Part shown: positions 1 to 8,203 of the stretch, piece by piece | How the letters are laid out: each line of letters opens with the position of its first letter | Position numbering within the stretch: the stretch's first letter is position 1 | NCBI GenBank assembly: GCA_044425575.1 | Contig: JAWXVE010000036.1 | Location: 1 to 21,622 of the forward strand | Direction: 5' to 3' | Length of the DNA: 21,622 bases | Source: JAWXVE01 sp044425575 | GTDB taxonomy: Bacteria > Bacillota > Clostridia > Lachnospirales > Lachnospiraceae | Made by a program: the position numbers and the translations under genes | Notes under the pieces: model-generated | The model's database searches: none | The model's input: only the letters and a program-made list of their open reading frames with translations | Told to the model about the DNA's origin: nothing

Positions 1-236
1 TTAACAAAAGTTGGGTTCTTTTTCTATCACTTAGTAAGTGAAATGCAAAATTTAGTTAAAACAGCGTAACTATGCGACTTTAGTCGCGGTAGAAAAATTA
101 TCATGAATAATTCAGGATTAAGATTTAGATTGCAACTTCATTTACAGTCATTTCCATTCGTATTCGACTGTGAATTTATCGTCATTTTGTCGTCATTTTT
201 TGAATGAATCTCTGCAAACCCCCACAAACACTGGCT
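1..236. other. Gene-free stretch downstream of lysS
   Basis: I see no convincing gene in this AT-rich stretch beyond the lysS stop codon. It holds a small perfect inverted repeat at 27-41 (TCACTT, 3-nt loop, AAGTGA), another at 74-87 (GCGAC, loop TTTA, GTCGC) and a 9-bp direct repeat CGTCATTTT at 180-188 and 191-199. Neither hairpin is followed by a clear U-tract on either strand, so I do not call a terminator for lysS. The gene beyond the left edge is not visible. Confidence 0.5.
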
Positions 237-1730
237 TTACTTCTCCAACGTCTTCATCGTTGGAAACAAAAGCACATCTCTGATTGCCGGTGCATTTGTC
301 AACAACATAACCATGCGGTCAATTCCAAATCCAATACCACCTGTAGGAGGCATACCAATCTCTAATGCATTCAAGAAGTCTTCATCTACACTATTGGCTT
401 CTTCATCGCCCTGTGCCTTTAACTCCTCTTGCGCCATAAAACGTTCTCTTTGGTCAATCGGATCATTCAACTCAGAGTAGGCATTTGCCATTTCACGTCC
501 TGTTATGAACAATTCAAAACGCTCTGTATATTCTGGATTGCTTGGTTTCTTCTTAGTCAGTGGCGAAGTTTCCACTGGATGATCCATAATAAAAGTAGGT
601 TGTACAAGATGTTCTTCCACATATTCTTCAAAGAATAATGCTAAGATATCACCCTTTTTATGCCGGTCTTCATATTCAATGTGATGCTCTTTGGCAAGTG
701 CTTTGGCATCTTCTGTAGTTGCAATGGTATCGAAATCTACCTTAGCATACTTCTTAACTGCATCTACCATAGTAAGACGTTCAAATGGCTTGCCTAGGTC
801 TACTACCACATCACCATATGGAACTTGTGTAGTTCCTAATACTTCTAATGCCACATGACGGTATAAATTCTCACTTAAATCCATCATACCTTCGTAATCT
901 GTATACGCTTGGTATAATTCCATCAATGTGAATTCTGGATTGTGTCTTGCATCTGTTCCCTCATTGCGGAATACTCGTCCAATTTCATAGACACGCTCTA
1001 AACCACCTACGATTAATCTCTTTAAGTATAATTCAAGAGAAATACGAAGTTTTACATCTTCATCTAATGCATTAAAGTGAGTTTCAAATGGTCTTGCCGC
1101 TGCTCCACCTGCATTTTGTACGAGAACTGGCGTCTCTACTTCTATAAAGTTTTCTTTGTCTAAATAATTGCGAATAGATGTAATAATCTTAGAACGCTTT
1201 ACAAATACGTCCTTAGACTCTTTATTCATAATCAAATCAACATAGCGTTGGCGATAACGAACATCTGTATCGGTTAATCCATGAAACTTCTCTGGTAAAA
1301 TCTGTAAACTCTTGGTAAGTAAAGTAACTTTGGCTGCATGAATAGACATTTCTCCCTTTTGGGTACGAAATACCTCTCCCTCAATGCCAACAATGTCACC
1401 AATGTCATATTTCTTAAAGTCCGCATAGACTTCTTCTCCAATGGCATCCCTAGCTACATAAGATTGAATATCACCTTTTAAATCTTGTATATTACAAAAA
1501 GAAGCCTTTCCCATAACACGCTTTAGCATAATACGACCTGCCACAGTTACTGTCTTGCCTTCTAATGCATCAAAATTCTCTTTAATATCCATGCTGTGAT
1601 GTGATACATCATATTTCATTACTTCAAATGGGTTCTTCCCATTCTCTTGTAAAGTTGCTAACTTGTCTCTACGTACCTTTAATAACTGATTCAAATCTTG
1701 TACAGGTGCATTGTTTTGTCCTTCTGCCAC
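237..1730 (-). CDS. lysS: Lysine--tRNA ligase (class II)
   Basis: Charges tRNA-Lys with lysine in the cytoplasm using ATP. The 497-residue protein has the usual bacterial LysS length. An N-terminal OB-fold anticodon-binding domain covers roughly residues 55-150. The class II catalytic core follows: motif 1 around 180-202, motif 2 at about 251-275 (VFRNEGTDARHNPEF), and motif 3 near the C-terminus (GIGFGIDRMVMLL). The start is a GTG at 1728-1730, preceded by AAGGAG nine bases upstream; no better ATG is available. It lies 32 bp after greA, a common pairing in Firmicutes, and is the last gene of the long minus-strand run. The stop is TAA. Nothing is missing from the catalytic motifs. Confidence 0.97.
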   Translation of the reverse strand: MAEGQNNAPVQDLNQLLKVRRDKLATLQENGKNPFEVMKYDVSHHSMDIKENFDALEGKTVTVAGRIMLKRVMGKASFCNIQDLKGDIQSYVARDAIGEEVYADFKKYDIGDIVGIEGEVFRTQKGEMSIHAAKVTLLTKSLQILPEKFHGLTDTDVRYRQRYVDLIMNKESKDVFVKRSKIITSIRNYLDKENFIEVETPVLVQNAGGAAARPFETHFNALDEDVKLRISLELYLKRLIVGGLERVYEIGRVFRNEGTDARHNPEFTLMELYQAYTDYEGMMDLSENLYRHVALEVLGTTQVPYGDVVVDLGKPFERLTMVDAVKKYAKVDFDTIATTEDAKALAKEHHIEYEDRHKKGDILALFFEEYVEEHLVQPTFIMDHPVETSPLTKKKPSNPEYTERFELFITGREMANAYSELNDPIDQRERFMAQEELKAQGDEEANSVDEDFLNALEIGMPPTGGIGFGIDRMVMLLTNAPAIRDVLLFPTMKTLEK

Positions 1731-1762
1731 TCTCTTCTACTCCTTATCTACCTTGCGTGCCA

Positions 1763-2248
1763 TTAATTCGAGCGTTCAATCTCTAATACTTTATACTCAA
1801 TCACGCCAACTTGTGTTTCCACCTTAACTGTTTGCCCTTTTTTTGCTCCAATTAACGCTTTTCCAACTGGAGATTCATTGGAGATTTTCCCCTTTAAACT
1901 ATCTGCTTCTGTAGAGCCTACAATCTTATAGGTCAACTCTTCCTTATACTCCTTATCAAGAAGACGAACCATGCATCCAATATTAATGCTTTCCAAATCT
2001 ACTTCATCTTCGATTACTACTTCTGCATTTTTCAAAATCTTTTCTAATTCTTCAATTCTTGTCTCAATGGTACGTTGCTCATCCTTTGCAGCATCATATT
2101 CTGCATTCTCTGACAAATCCCCTTGTTCTCTAGCTTCTTTAATCTTTTGAGCAACCTCTTTACGTTGTACTACTTTTAAATCTTGCAATTCATCTTCGTA
2201 TTTGCGTAACCCTTCGTAAGTCAAGATATTCTTCTTTTCTTCTAACAT
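1763..2248 (-). CDS. greA: Transcription elongation factor GreA
   Basis: Rescues backtracked RNA polymerase by inserting a coiled coil into the secondary channel and stimulating cleavage of the transcript 3' end. The 161 residues match the family length. The N-terminal coiled coil (about 10-80) carries the tip segment GDLSENAEYDAAKDEQ with its conserved acidic residues. A C-terminal FKBP-like domain follows and includes the SPVGKALIGAKKGQ segment typical of Gre factors. A good GGGAGG site lies seven bases before the ATG. It sits 38 bp after the uncharacterised 268-aa gene and 32 bp before lysS, so it is probably co-transcribed with both. Confidence 0.96.
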   Translation of the reverse strand: MLEEKKNILTYEGLRKYEDELQDLKVVQRKEVAQKIKEAREQGDLSENAEYDAAKDEQRTIETRIEELEKILKNAEVVIEDEVDLESINIGCMVRLLDKEYKEELTYKIVGSTEADSLKGKISNESPVGKALIGAKKGQTVKVETQVGVIEYKVLEIERSN

Positions 2249-2286
2249 AGTGGTCCTCCCTCTTGTGTAGATAGTTCATCTATCCA

Positions 2287-3093
2287 CTAAACTAAGATAT
2301 TATACCCATTTTCTCTACTATTGTCAAGAAAATTCGCATATGTACAATATGTTACGTCTTTTCGATTAACAGAAATCACTTCACTTTTCCTGCTACTTGG
2401 CACTAAATCTATATAGATTGCATTTCTTGGAATCTGTCTCCATTCCCCTTGTAACTTTCCTGCAAAGTCATAGACAATTGGTCGATAATCATTCCGATAA
2501 TGTTTTTCTATGTTGGATTGAATCACTGGCATAGTTGGTACTTTGCGAATCATCAATCCTGTTTCATCATACAATTCTTCTCCCACTTCTTCCCACATAT
2601 CCATTCGCACTTGATACTCTGCCTGTTCCCAGAATTCTTCAGGAACTTTTCCAATTACTAGAATAAAATGATTGCATTGTTGTGCTATCTTCTTAGCAAA
2701 TTCCACTACTCCCTCATAATTACCATCTATGAAGTAGATTCGATCCGTAGCAGGCAGCTGATTGTGAATGGACTCTAAGAATGTAAATGGCCACTCTTTA
2801 ATAGTAGCACCTATAGCTCTGGCAAAAGTAGGTTCATACCATAGTGTAGTGTAGTCTAAAGTAGGATATTGACGTTTTATATACCCCTGTATCCATTGTT
2901 CAATTCTTTCTTGGTTCCACTGGTCTAAGTATTTCTTCTCTAAGATGATATACACAGTGAGAGCCGAGATTGTTTCACCTTGTCTTAATTCACTCTTAAT
3001 ATTAAGTCTTCTCTTTCCCAATTGTAGTGCATGTGCAAGAACTGTAGTCTTCTCTGGCTGTATTCGTTTACAATATACAATTAATTCGCTCAT
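2287..3093 (-). CDS. Uncharacterised 268-aa cytoplasmic protein
   Basis: I do not recognise this family and assign no function. The frame is open over 268 codons. It has a balanced charged composition, no signal peptide and no membrane segment, so it should be a soluble cytoplasmic protein. Residues around 115-150 (DRIYFIDGNYEGVVEFAKK, then FILVIG) look like a beta-alpha-beta unit of a Rossmann-like fold, but no nucleotide-binding glycine loop is visible. Tryptophan and tyrosine are frequent. The ATG at 3093 is the first in frame after an upstream in-frame TAA at 3121-3123. No good ribosome binding site precedes it; the nearest purine run (AAGGAA) is about 30 bases away. It lies between dusB (42 bp) and greA (38 bp), so it is probably part of the same transcript. 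The coding assignment is secure; the role is unknown. Confidence 0.85.
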   Translation of the reverse strand: MSELIVYCKRIQPEKTTVLAHALQLGKRRLNIKSELRQGETISALTVYIILEKKYLDQWNQERIEQWIQGYIKRQYPTLDYTTLWYEPTFARAIGATIKEWPFTFLESIHNQLPATDRIYFIDGNYEGVVEFAKKIAQQCNHFILVIGKVPEEFWEQAEYQVRMDMWEEVGEELYDETGLMIRKVPTMPVIQSNIEKHYRNDYRPIVYDFAGKLQGEWRQIPRNAIYIDLVPSSRKSEVISVNRKDVTYCTYANFLDNSRENGYNILV

Positions 3094-3135
3094 ACATAAC
3101 CATATGAATGATTTTCTTGATTATTCCTTTTTTTG

Positions 3136-4098
3136 CTAGAAAATACTACGTATAGCTTTCTCCAACTCTTCAAATGTTTCCATCTGATGTACTCGATTGC
3201 GTAAACTTGCCGAATTGTATAAACCACTTGTATACCACGCTACATGTTTGCGCATCTCACGTATTCCCGTATATTCTCCCTTATACTCTAATTGCAACTT
3301 TGCATGGCGTAATATAGTTGCCAACAATTCTTCTTGACCCGGCCTGTCTACTGGCGTACCTGTTTCCAACCCTGACACAATCTCGCGAAATAGAAATGGA
3401 TTGCCTCTTGCCGCACGTCCGATCATAATTCCATCGCACTTAGTTGTTTCCACCAACTCTTTTGCACTCTTATAATCTGTCACATCACCATTCCCAATAA
3501 CGGGAATTGAAATCGCCTCTTTTACCTTTCGAATAATTTCCCAATCGGCATTTCCACTATAATACTCTTCTCTCGTACGACCATGAACTGCCACTGCTGC
3601 CACACCACAAGCTTCTGCAATCTTAGCAATTTCTACCGCATTAATGCAAGCATCATCAAAACCTTTTCGTATCTTTACCGTTACCGGCTTCTTGATAGCT
3701 TTTACTAAGCTAGATAAAATAGCTTCTACTAACTTAGGGTCCTTCATTAATGCAGAGCCTTCTCCATTATTTACAATCTTAGACATTGGACATCCCATGT
3801 TAAAATCTAATATCGCAAATGGTCTTTCTTCGATTTTCTTAGCACTTTCACTGATCACATAGGGATCCGAACCAAATAATTGCAACGATACCGGCAATTC
3901 GTCTGGATGAATCTCCATAAGGCTTTCTGTATTCTTATTCTGATATGCAATGGCTTTGGCACTTACCATCTCCATGCACACAAGTCCTGCACCCTGTTCT
4001 TTACACAACACACGAAATGGCAGGTCAGATACGCCTGCCATTGGTGCCAATATAATATTATTATCTAATCTAACTGTTCCAATCTGTAACTCACTCAT
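3136..4098 (-). CDS. dusB: tRNA-dihydrouridine synthase (DusB/NifR3 family)
   Basis: FMN- and NADPH-dependent enzyme that reduces specific uridines in tRNA to dihydrouridine. The 320 residues fit the family. The TIM-barrel start has the signature APMAGVSDLPFR at 18-29. The catalytic cysteine is in DFNMGCPMSKIVNNGEGSAL (Cys103). Later FMN and phosphate contacts include VHGRTREEYYSG, IGNGDV and GIMIGRAARGNPFLF. The ATG follows the coaX stop by only five bases, which suggests coupled translation. The NifR3-type signature favours DusB over DusA or DusC, but the exact uridine target is inferred, not shown. Confidence 0.95.
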   Translation of the reverse strand: MSELQIGTVRLDNNIILAPMAGVSDLPFRVLCKEQGAGLVCMEMVSAKAIAYQNKNTESLMEIHPDELPVSLQLFGSDPYVISESAKKIEERPFAILDFNMGCPMSKIVNNGEGSALMKDPKLVEAILSSLVKAIKKPVTVKIRKGFDDACINAVEIAKIAEACGVAAVAVHGRTREEYYSGNADWEIIRKVKEAISIPVIGNGDVTDYKSAKELVETTKCDGIMIGRAARGNPFLFREIVSGLETGTPVDRPGQEELLATILRHAKLQLEYKGEYTGIREMRKHVAWYTSGLYNSASLRNRVHQMETFEELEKAIRSIF

Positions 4099-4103
4099 CC
4101 TTA

Positions 4104-4874
4104 TTACTTTCTATTCTTTTCATATATCATACGTAGTCCATCTAGCGTAAGAGATGGATCATAGATTTGTATGGTGTCTGTTTCATCTGCTATAATACGG
4201 CCTAGTCCACCTGTGGCAACTACCTTCAAGTTCTCGTAACCACTTTCTTTCTTTACTTGATTAATAATATACTCTGTCTGGCCAATCTGTCCATAGAGAA
4301 GCCCTGCTTGCATACTAGAAATGGTCTCTTGTGCCAGAATAGACTTTGGCTTCTTAATCTCTACTGCTGGTAACTTTGCTGTATCTTCCCACAACGCCTT
4401 TGCCGATATACGAAGTCCTGGGGCTGTAATCCCCGCTGTAAAGCTTCCATCCTCTGTAAGCAAATCATATGTAGTAGCCGTTCCAAAGTCTAGTACTAGA
4501 ATGGGTCCACCGTATTTTTCATAAGCTCCCACTGCATCTACAATACGGTCCGCTCCTATTTCCTTAGGATTCTCCGTAATAATCTTAATACCAGTCTTCA
4601 CTCCTGGTCCTACAATTAATGCGCGTACATCTAAGTATCGATTAATTCCCCCTTCAAGTGCATGCATAATCCCTGGCACTACACTTGCCACAATGACACC
4701 CTTTAAATCTTCTTCTACAATACGATGATTTTTTAACAAGGATAAAATGGTAATACCATACTCATCTGATGTTTTTGGTATGTTACTCATCATTCGAAAT
4801 GTAGTAATTAATTCTTCTCCTTGATATACTCCAAAAGTAATATTCGTATTCCCCACGTCTACAACTAGTATCAT
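4104..4874 (-). CDS. coaX: Type III pantothenate kinase
   Basis: Phosphorylates pantothenate, the first step of coenzyme A synthesis. Type III enzymes belong to the ASKHA fold and are insensitive to CoA feedback (known for the family). The 256-residue protein has the phosphate loop DVGNTN at 6-11, the GADR motif at 107-110 with the pantothenate-binding region, and DFGTATT at 129-135. Its ATG overlaps the stop of the preceding 118-aa gene (ATGA), so the two are translationally coupled. dusB follows after five bases. birA next to coaX is a common Firmicutes arrangement that groups biotin and CoA cofactor genes. Confidence 0.96.
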   Translation of the reverse strand: MILVVDVGNTNITFGVYQGEELITTFRMMSNIPKTSDEYGITILSLLKNHRIVEEDLKGVIVASVVPGIMHALEGGINRYLDVRALIVGPGVKTGIKIITENPKEIGADRIVDAVGAYEKYGGPILVLDFGTATTYDLLTEDGSFTAGITAPGLRISAKALWEDTAKLPAVEIKKPKSILAQETISSMQAGLLYGQIGQTEYIINQVKKESGYENLKVVATGGLGRIIADETDTIQIYDPSLTLDGLRMIYEKNRK

Positions 4875-5227
4875 ACGCTCTCTGATTCCTCCAATACATC
4901 TGCTGGTGATTCTTTTAAAATAAAGATTCGATAATATAAATTCAAAGATTCTAATAATTCCGCCTTGCGACGTTTAACCTCTCCGATTAACAGTCCACTC
5001 CCTATCTCATCATAAGCATAATCATTCTCTTCATATTCTGTTTCTAAGATAAGCGTTCCATCTTCCTCAAATGCAATTAAGAAGATTCCACCCATATCTT
5101 GAGTAAAAAGTACACTCATAATCTTGAGTTCCTCTTGAATAGACTGGGGTATCCCCTCAAATAAAGAATTATAATAATACTTTTCTAAGTATGCATTCGA
5201 TACACACAGTATGATTCGATTAGACAT
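4871..5227 (-). CDS. Uncharacterised 118-aa protein between birA and coaX
   Basis: A small acidic soluble protein of unknown function. From memory it resembles short clostridial proteins catalogued as a domain of unknown function (possibly DUF6145), which I cannot verify here. Visible features are an N-terminal NRIILCVSNAYLEKYYYN segment, a central strand-rich part (GGIFLIAFEEDGTLILETE), a glycine-containing DEIGSGL motif and a C-terminal helix (EVKRRKAELLESLNLYYRIF). There is no signal peptide or membrane helix. The chosen ATG at 5227 overlaps the end of birA by 8 bp (ATGTCTAA). An alternative GTG at 5242 sits nine bases after a GGGGAGG run and would give 123 residues, but that run also encodes the conserved AGEVS end of BirA. 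Its stop overlaps the coaX ATG. Coupling on both sides implies a role in the same physiology, not demonstrated. Confidence 0.8.
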   Translation of the reverse strand: MSNRIILCVSNAYLEKYYYNSLFEGIPQSIQEELKIMSVLFTQDMGGIFLIAFEEDGTLILETEYEENDYAYDEIGSGLLIGEVKRRKAELLESLNLYYRIFILKESPADVLEESESV

Positions 5228-6200
5228 ATCCATTGATTCCACGTATTGATACCTCCCCAGCATAGATGGCTTCGATTCTGCCACCCTCTCGTTCTACTAA
5301 TAATTCTCCTTGTTCATTCATTCCTACGGCCTTTGCTTCATATACACCACTAGGCGATTCCACTCGAACCACTGAACCAATATTGCGCAAATGTTTCTCA
5401 TACCATTCCATGATATGGCCTAAATCTCCTTGTTGGCAAAAGCGTTCATACTCCTGTTCAAAGTAATGAAGTATGCGTACAATCAATCGGCTTCGGTTCT
5501 GCTCCACTCCTCTTTGTTGCTGAATGGAAGTGGCAATTTCTGCAATCTGTGGTGGCAATTCTTCTTCATTCACATTCACCCCCACACCGATCACTACATA
5601 ATGGATATAACCTTGCTCTGCACTCATTTCTGTTAAAATACCAGCGACTTTTCGCCCTTCTATTAAGATATCATTGGGCCATTTAATCATACAAGACAGC
5701 TTCGTCACCTCTTCTATGGCCTTTGCCACACTCACCGCCATAACTAAAGTAAGCATACTAGCAATACTCGGCTCGAAGGTAGGCCGTAACAAAAGAGACA
5801 TGGTAATGTGATTTCCTGTTTTCGAATCCCACTCTCTGCCACGTCTCCCTCGACCTGCCATCTGTACATTTGCTACGTATGTACTCCCATGACAGGCGCC
5901 TTCCTCGGCTAATTTCTTTAATTCTTGGTTCGTTGAACCAACTTCTGATACACAAGTCATCTCTCGACCAAGCCATTTTGTATCTAATTGACTGTGAATC
6001 TCACTTTTCGTAACTAGATCTGGACATTCCTGTAAGCGATATCCCTTTTTCGAAACTGCCTCAATCACATAACCTTCTTCTTTTAATTGATTAATCACTT
6101 TCCAAATGGCTGTACGTGATACTTCCAATCTCTGGCATATCTCTTGTCCTGACACATAGCTATCACTAGCTCTTAATAACTGTAATATTTCCGTCTTCAT
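5220..6200 (-). CDS. birA: Bifunctional biotin--protein ligase / biotin operon repressor
   Basis: Activates biotin to biotinyl-AMP and attaches it to biotin-dependent carboxylase subunits; the N-terminal helix-turn-helix lets it also act as a biotin-responsive repressor. The 326 residues make it a full group II enzyme. A winged helix covers about 1-60 (with SGQEICQRLEVSRTAIWKVI). The catalytic core has the biotinyl-AMP loop GRGRRG at 116-121 and KWPNDI at 173-178, then GVGVNVN. The C-terminal SH3-like domain (about 270-326) ends AGEVSIRG. The ATG at 6200 has only a weak purine-rich upstream site. No biotin operator-like palindrome was seen in this window, so any regulated genes lie elsewhere. 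Confidence 0.96.
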   Translation of the reverse strand: MKTEILQLLRASDSYVSGQEICQRLEVSRTAIWKVINQLKEEGYVIEAVSKKGYRLQECPDLVTKSEIHSQLDTKWLGREMTCVSEVGSTNQELKKLAEEGACHGSTYVANVQMAGRGRRGREWDSKTGNHITMSLLLRPTFEPSIASMLTLVMAVSVAKAIEEVTKLSCMIKWPNDILIEGRKVAGILTEMSAEQGYIHYVVIGVGVNVNEEELPPQIAEIATSIQQQRGVEQNRSRLIVRILHYFEQEYERFCQQGDLGHIMEWYEKHLRNIGSVVRVESPSGVYEAKAVGMNEQGELLVEREGGRIEAIYAGEVSIRGINGYV

Positions 6201-6229
6201 ACAATAACCGTTACTTTCCCTACTTCAAC

Positions 6230-7216
6230 TTATGATAAGGTAGCATACATAACTGCCTTAATGGTATGCATGCGATTTTCTGCTTCGTCAAATACCACTG
6301 ACTGTGCTGATTCAAATACTTCATCTGTAACTTCCATCTCTGTAATACCATATTTCTCACCCATTTGCGCTCCAATGGTTGTATTCAAATCATGGAATGC
6401 TGGTAGGCAATGCATAAAGATTGCCTCATTTTTTGCATAAGACATCACTTTACTATTTACTTGATATAGTGATAATTCTTCTATGCGACTCTTCCATACT
6501 TCGTCTGGTTCTCCCATAGAAACCCAAACATCCGTACAGATTACATCTGCATCTTTCGCACCTTCTGCTACATCTTGCGTTAAAGTAATAGTTCCTCCAG
6601 TTGCTTGTGCAATTTCCTTGCATTGTTCCACTAATACTTCTTCTGGTAAGTATGTGGTAGGCGCACAGGCTACAAAGTGCATGCCCATCTTGGCACAAGC
6701 TACCATATAAGAATTCCCCATATTATATCTAGCATCTCCTAGGTAGACAAGCTTTTTCCCTTGCAACGATCCCAAGTGCTCCTGTATGGTTAGTAAATCA
6801 GCAAGCATCTGAGTTGGATGGAACTCATTCGTAAGTCCATTCCAAACTGGTACTCCTGCATACTTTGCGAGTTCTTCCACAATCTCTTGATCAAATCCAC
6901 GGTATTCAATACCATCGTACATACGTCCTAAGACTCGAGCTGTATCTGCAATACTTTCCTTTTTGCCAATTTGAGAACCACTAGGCTCTAGATAAGTTGC
7001 ACCCATTCCCAAATCATAAGCTCCCACTTCAAAAGCACATCTTGTTCGTGTACTAGCCTTTTCAAAGATTAATGCTACGTTTTTACCACGAAGAGAGTCA
7101 ACTAAGACTCCCTCCTTTTTCTTCTTCTTTAAATCTGCTGCCAAATCAAGCAAATATATAATTTCTTCTGTGGTATAGTCCAATAATTTCAAAAAATGAC
7201 GTCCCTTTAAATTCAT
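6230..7216 (-). CDS. argF: Ornithine carbamoyltransferase
   Basis: Makes citrulline from ornithine and carbamoyl phosphate in arginine synthesis; the same reaction can run in reverse in arginine breakdown. The 328 residues carry the carbamoyl-phosphate signature STRTR at 55-59, HPTQ at 133-136, the SMG ornithine loop at 233-235 (DVWVSMGE) and the HCLPA motif at 269-273. All are intact. No arcA, arcC or other arg gene is nearby, so anabolic or catabolic use cannot be decided from context; argF is the conservative symbol. The AAAGGA site lies 12 bases before the ATG and can be masked by a hairpin (separate entry). It is between the SPFH gene and birA. Confidence 0.93.
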   Translation of the reverse strand: MNLKGRHFLKLLDYTTEEIIYLLDLAADLKKKKKEGVLVDSLRGKNVALIFEKASTRTRCAFEVGAYDLGMGATYLEPSGSQIGKKESIADTARVLGRMYDGIEYRGFDQEIVEELAKYAGVPVWNGLTNEFHPTQMLADLLTIQEHLGSLQGKKLVYLGDARYNMGNSYMVACAKMGMHFVACAPTTYLPEEVLVEQCKEIAQATGGTITLTQDVAEGAKDADVICTDVWVSMGEPDEVWKSRIEELSLYQVNSKVMSYAKNEAIFMHCLPAFHDLNTTIGAQMGEKYGITEMEVTDEVFESAQSVVFDEAENRMHTIKAVMYATLS

Positions 7217-7224
7217 TCTAATAT

Positions 7225-7245
7225 CCGTTCCTTTCTAGGAATCGG
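7225..7245 (-). promoter_or_regulatory. Hairpin that can mask the argF ribosome binding site
   Basis: On the minus strand CCG-A-TTCC, a 6-nt loop TAGAAA, and GGAACGG form a 7-bp stem with one bulged A. The loop and 3' arm contain the AAAGGA that is the only good ribosome binding site for argF. This is seen directly; whether it controls translation is inference, and a chance hairpin is possible. There is no U-tract, so it is not a terminator. Confidence 0.3.
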
Positions 7246-7284
7246 TCAGCTTGAAGTAATTCCACCGTTTCCCTACTACATGAC

Positions 7285-8202
7285 CTATGATATAAACATT
7301 TCCTTAGCAACTGTACTAAGGCCTGCCATTCCCTGTAAATCAGATGGGATAATAATCTTCGTTGCTTGACCGTCTGCTGCTTTTTCAAATGCTTCTAAGC
7401 TCTTAATACGAATAACTGCTTCATCTGGAGCTGCTTCTTTAATCAATCGGATACCTTCTGCTGTGGCTTGTTGTACCTTTAGAATAGCTTCTGCTTCACC
7501 TTCCGCTTCGCGAATCATCTTCTCTTTTTCAGCTTCTGCTAGTAATATTGCCGATTGTTTCTGCGCTTCCGCTTCAAGAATAGCCGATTGTCTCTTACCT
7601 TCTGCAACAAGGATAGTTGATTTCTTCTCACCTTCTGCAATTAAGATAGATTCACGTCTTTCACGCTCGGCTTTCATTTGCTTCTCCATTGCATCTTGAA
7701 TGGCTGCTGGCGGAATAATATTCTTAAGTTCTACACGATTCACCTTAATTCCCCATGGATCAGTAGCAATATCTAGAGATGCACGCATCTTTGTATTAAT
7801 GGTTTCTCTTGAAGTAAGTGTTTCATCTAACTCTAAATCACCAATAATATTACGAAGTGTTGTAGCTGTTAAATTCTCAATGGCCATAATTGGATTTTCA
7901 ATTCCGTAAGCATACAACTTAGGATCTGTAATCTGGAAAAAGATAACAGTATCAATTCGCATGGTTACATTATCTTTAGTAATTACTGGTTGTGGTGGAA
8001 AATCCACTACTTGTTCTTTGAGGATTACTCTTTTAGCAGCACGGTCAATAAATGGTACTTTCAAGTGCAAACCTGCCTGCCAAGTTGATTGGTATGTTCC
8101 TAAGCGTTCAATAATATACGCTTGTGCTTGTGGTACAATCTTAATGCAAGATATTACAACGATAAATGCTAATACAATTACTGCAAAAATAAATCCACCC
8201 AT
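7285..8202 (-). CDS. SPFH/stomatin-like membrane protein (QmcA/slipin type)
   Basis: A membrane-anchored SPFH (band 7) protein of the type that forms large cage-like oligomers on the inner face of the membrane. One N-terminal hydrophobic helix spans about residues 3-22. The SPFH domain covers about 24-180 and has the typical IIERLGTYQSTWQAGLHLK start and IPPAAIQDAMEKQM end. Residues 184-238 form five consecutive 11-residue repeats (each like S-x-I-L-x-A-E-x-x-x-x), an extended coiled coil. The C-terminus is short and hydrophobic (IIIPSDLQGMAGL). The ATG is one base after the stop of the nfeD-like gene and uses an AGGAG site inside it. Such adjacent SPFH/NfeD pairs are common; the precise role in membrane quality control is not settled for this family. 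Confidence 0.93.
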   Translation of the reverse strand: MGGFIFAVIVLAFIVVISCIKIVPQAQAYIIERLGTYQSTWQAGLHLKVPFIDRAAKRVILKEQVVDFPPQPVITKDNVTMRIDTVIFFQITDPKLYAYGIENPIMAIENLTATTLRNIIGDLELDETLTSRETINTKMRASLDIATDPWGIKVNRVELKNIIPPAAIQDAMEKQMKAERERRESILIAEGEKKSTILVAEGKRQSAILEAEAQKQSAILLAEAEKEKMIREAEGEAEAILKVQQATAEGIRLIKEAAPDEAVIRIKSLEAFEKAADGQATKIIIPSDLQGMAGLSTVAKEMFIS

Positions 8203-8203
8203 G

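Noticed and set aside
74..87. Possible lysS terminator
   Set aside because: A neat 5-bp hairpin but no T-run after it on either strand and it is 150 bp from the stop codon.
2269..2285. Possible terminator between the 268-aa gene and greA
   Set aside because: A 5-6 bp stem (GATAG/CTATC) without a U-tract; it is just before the greA ribosome binding site.
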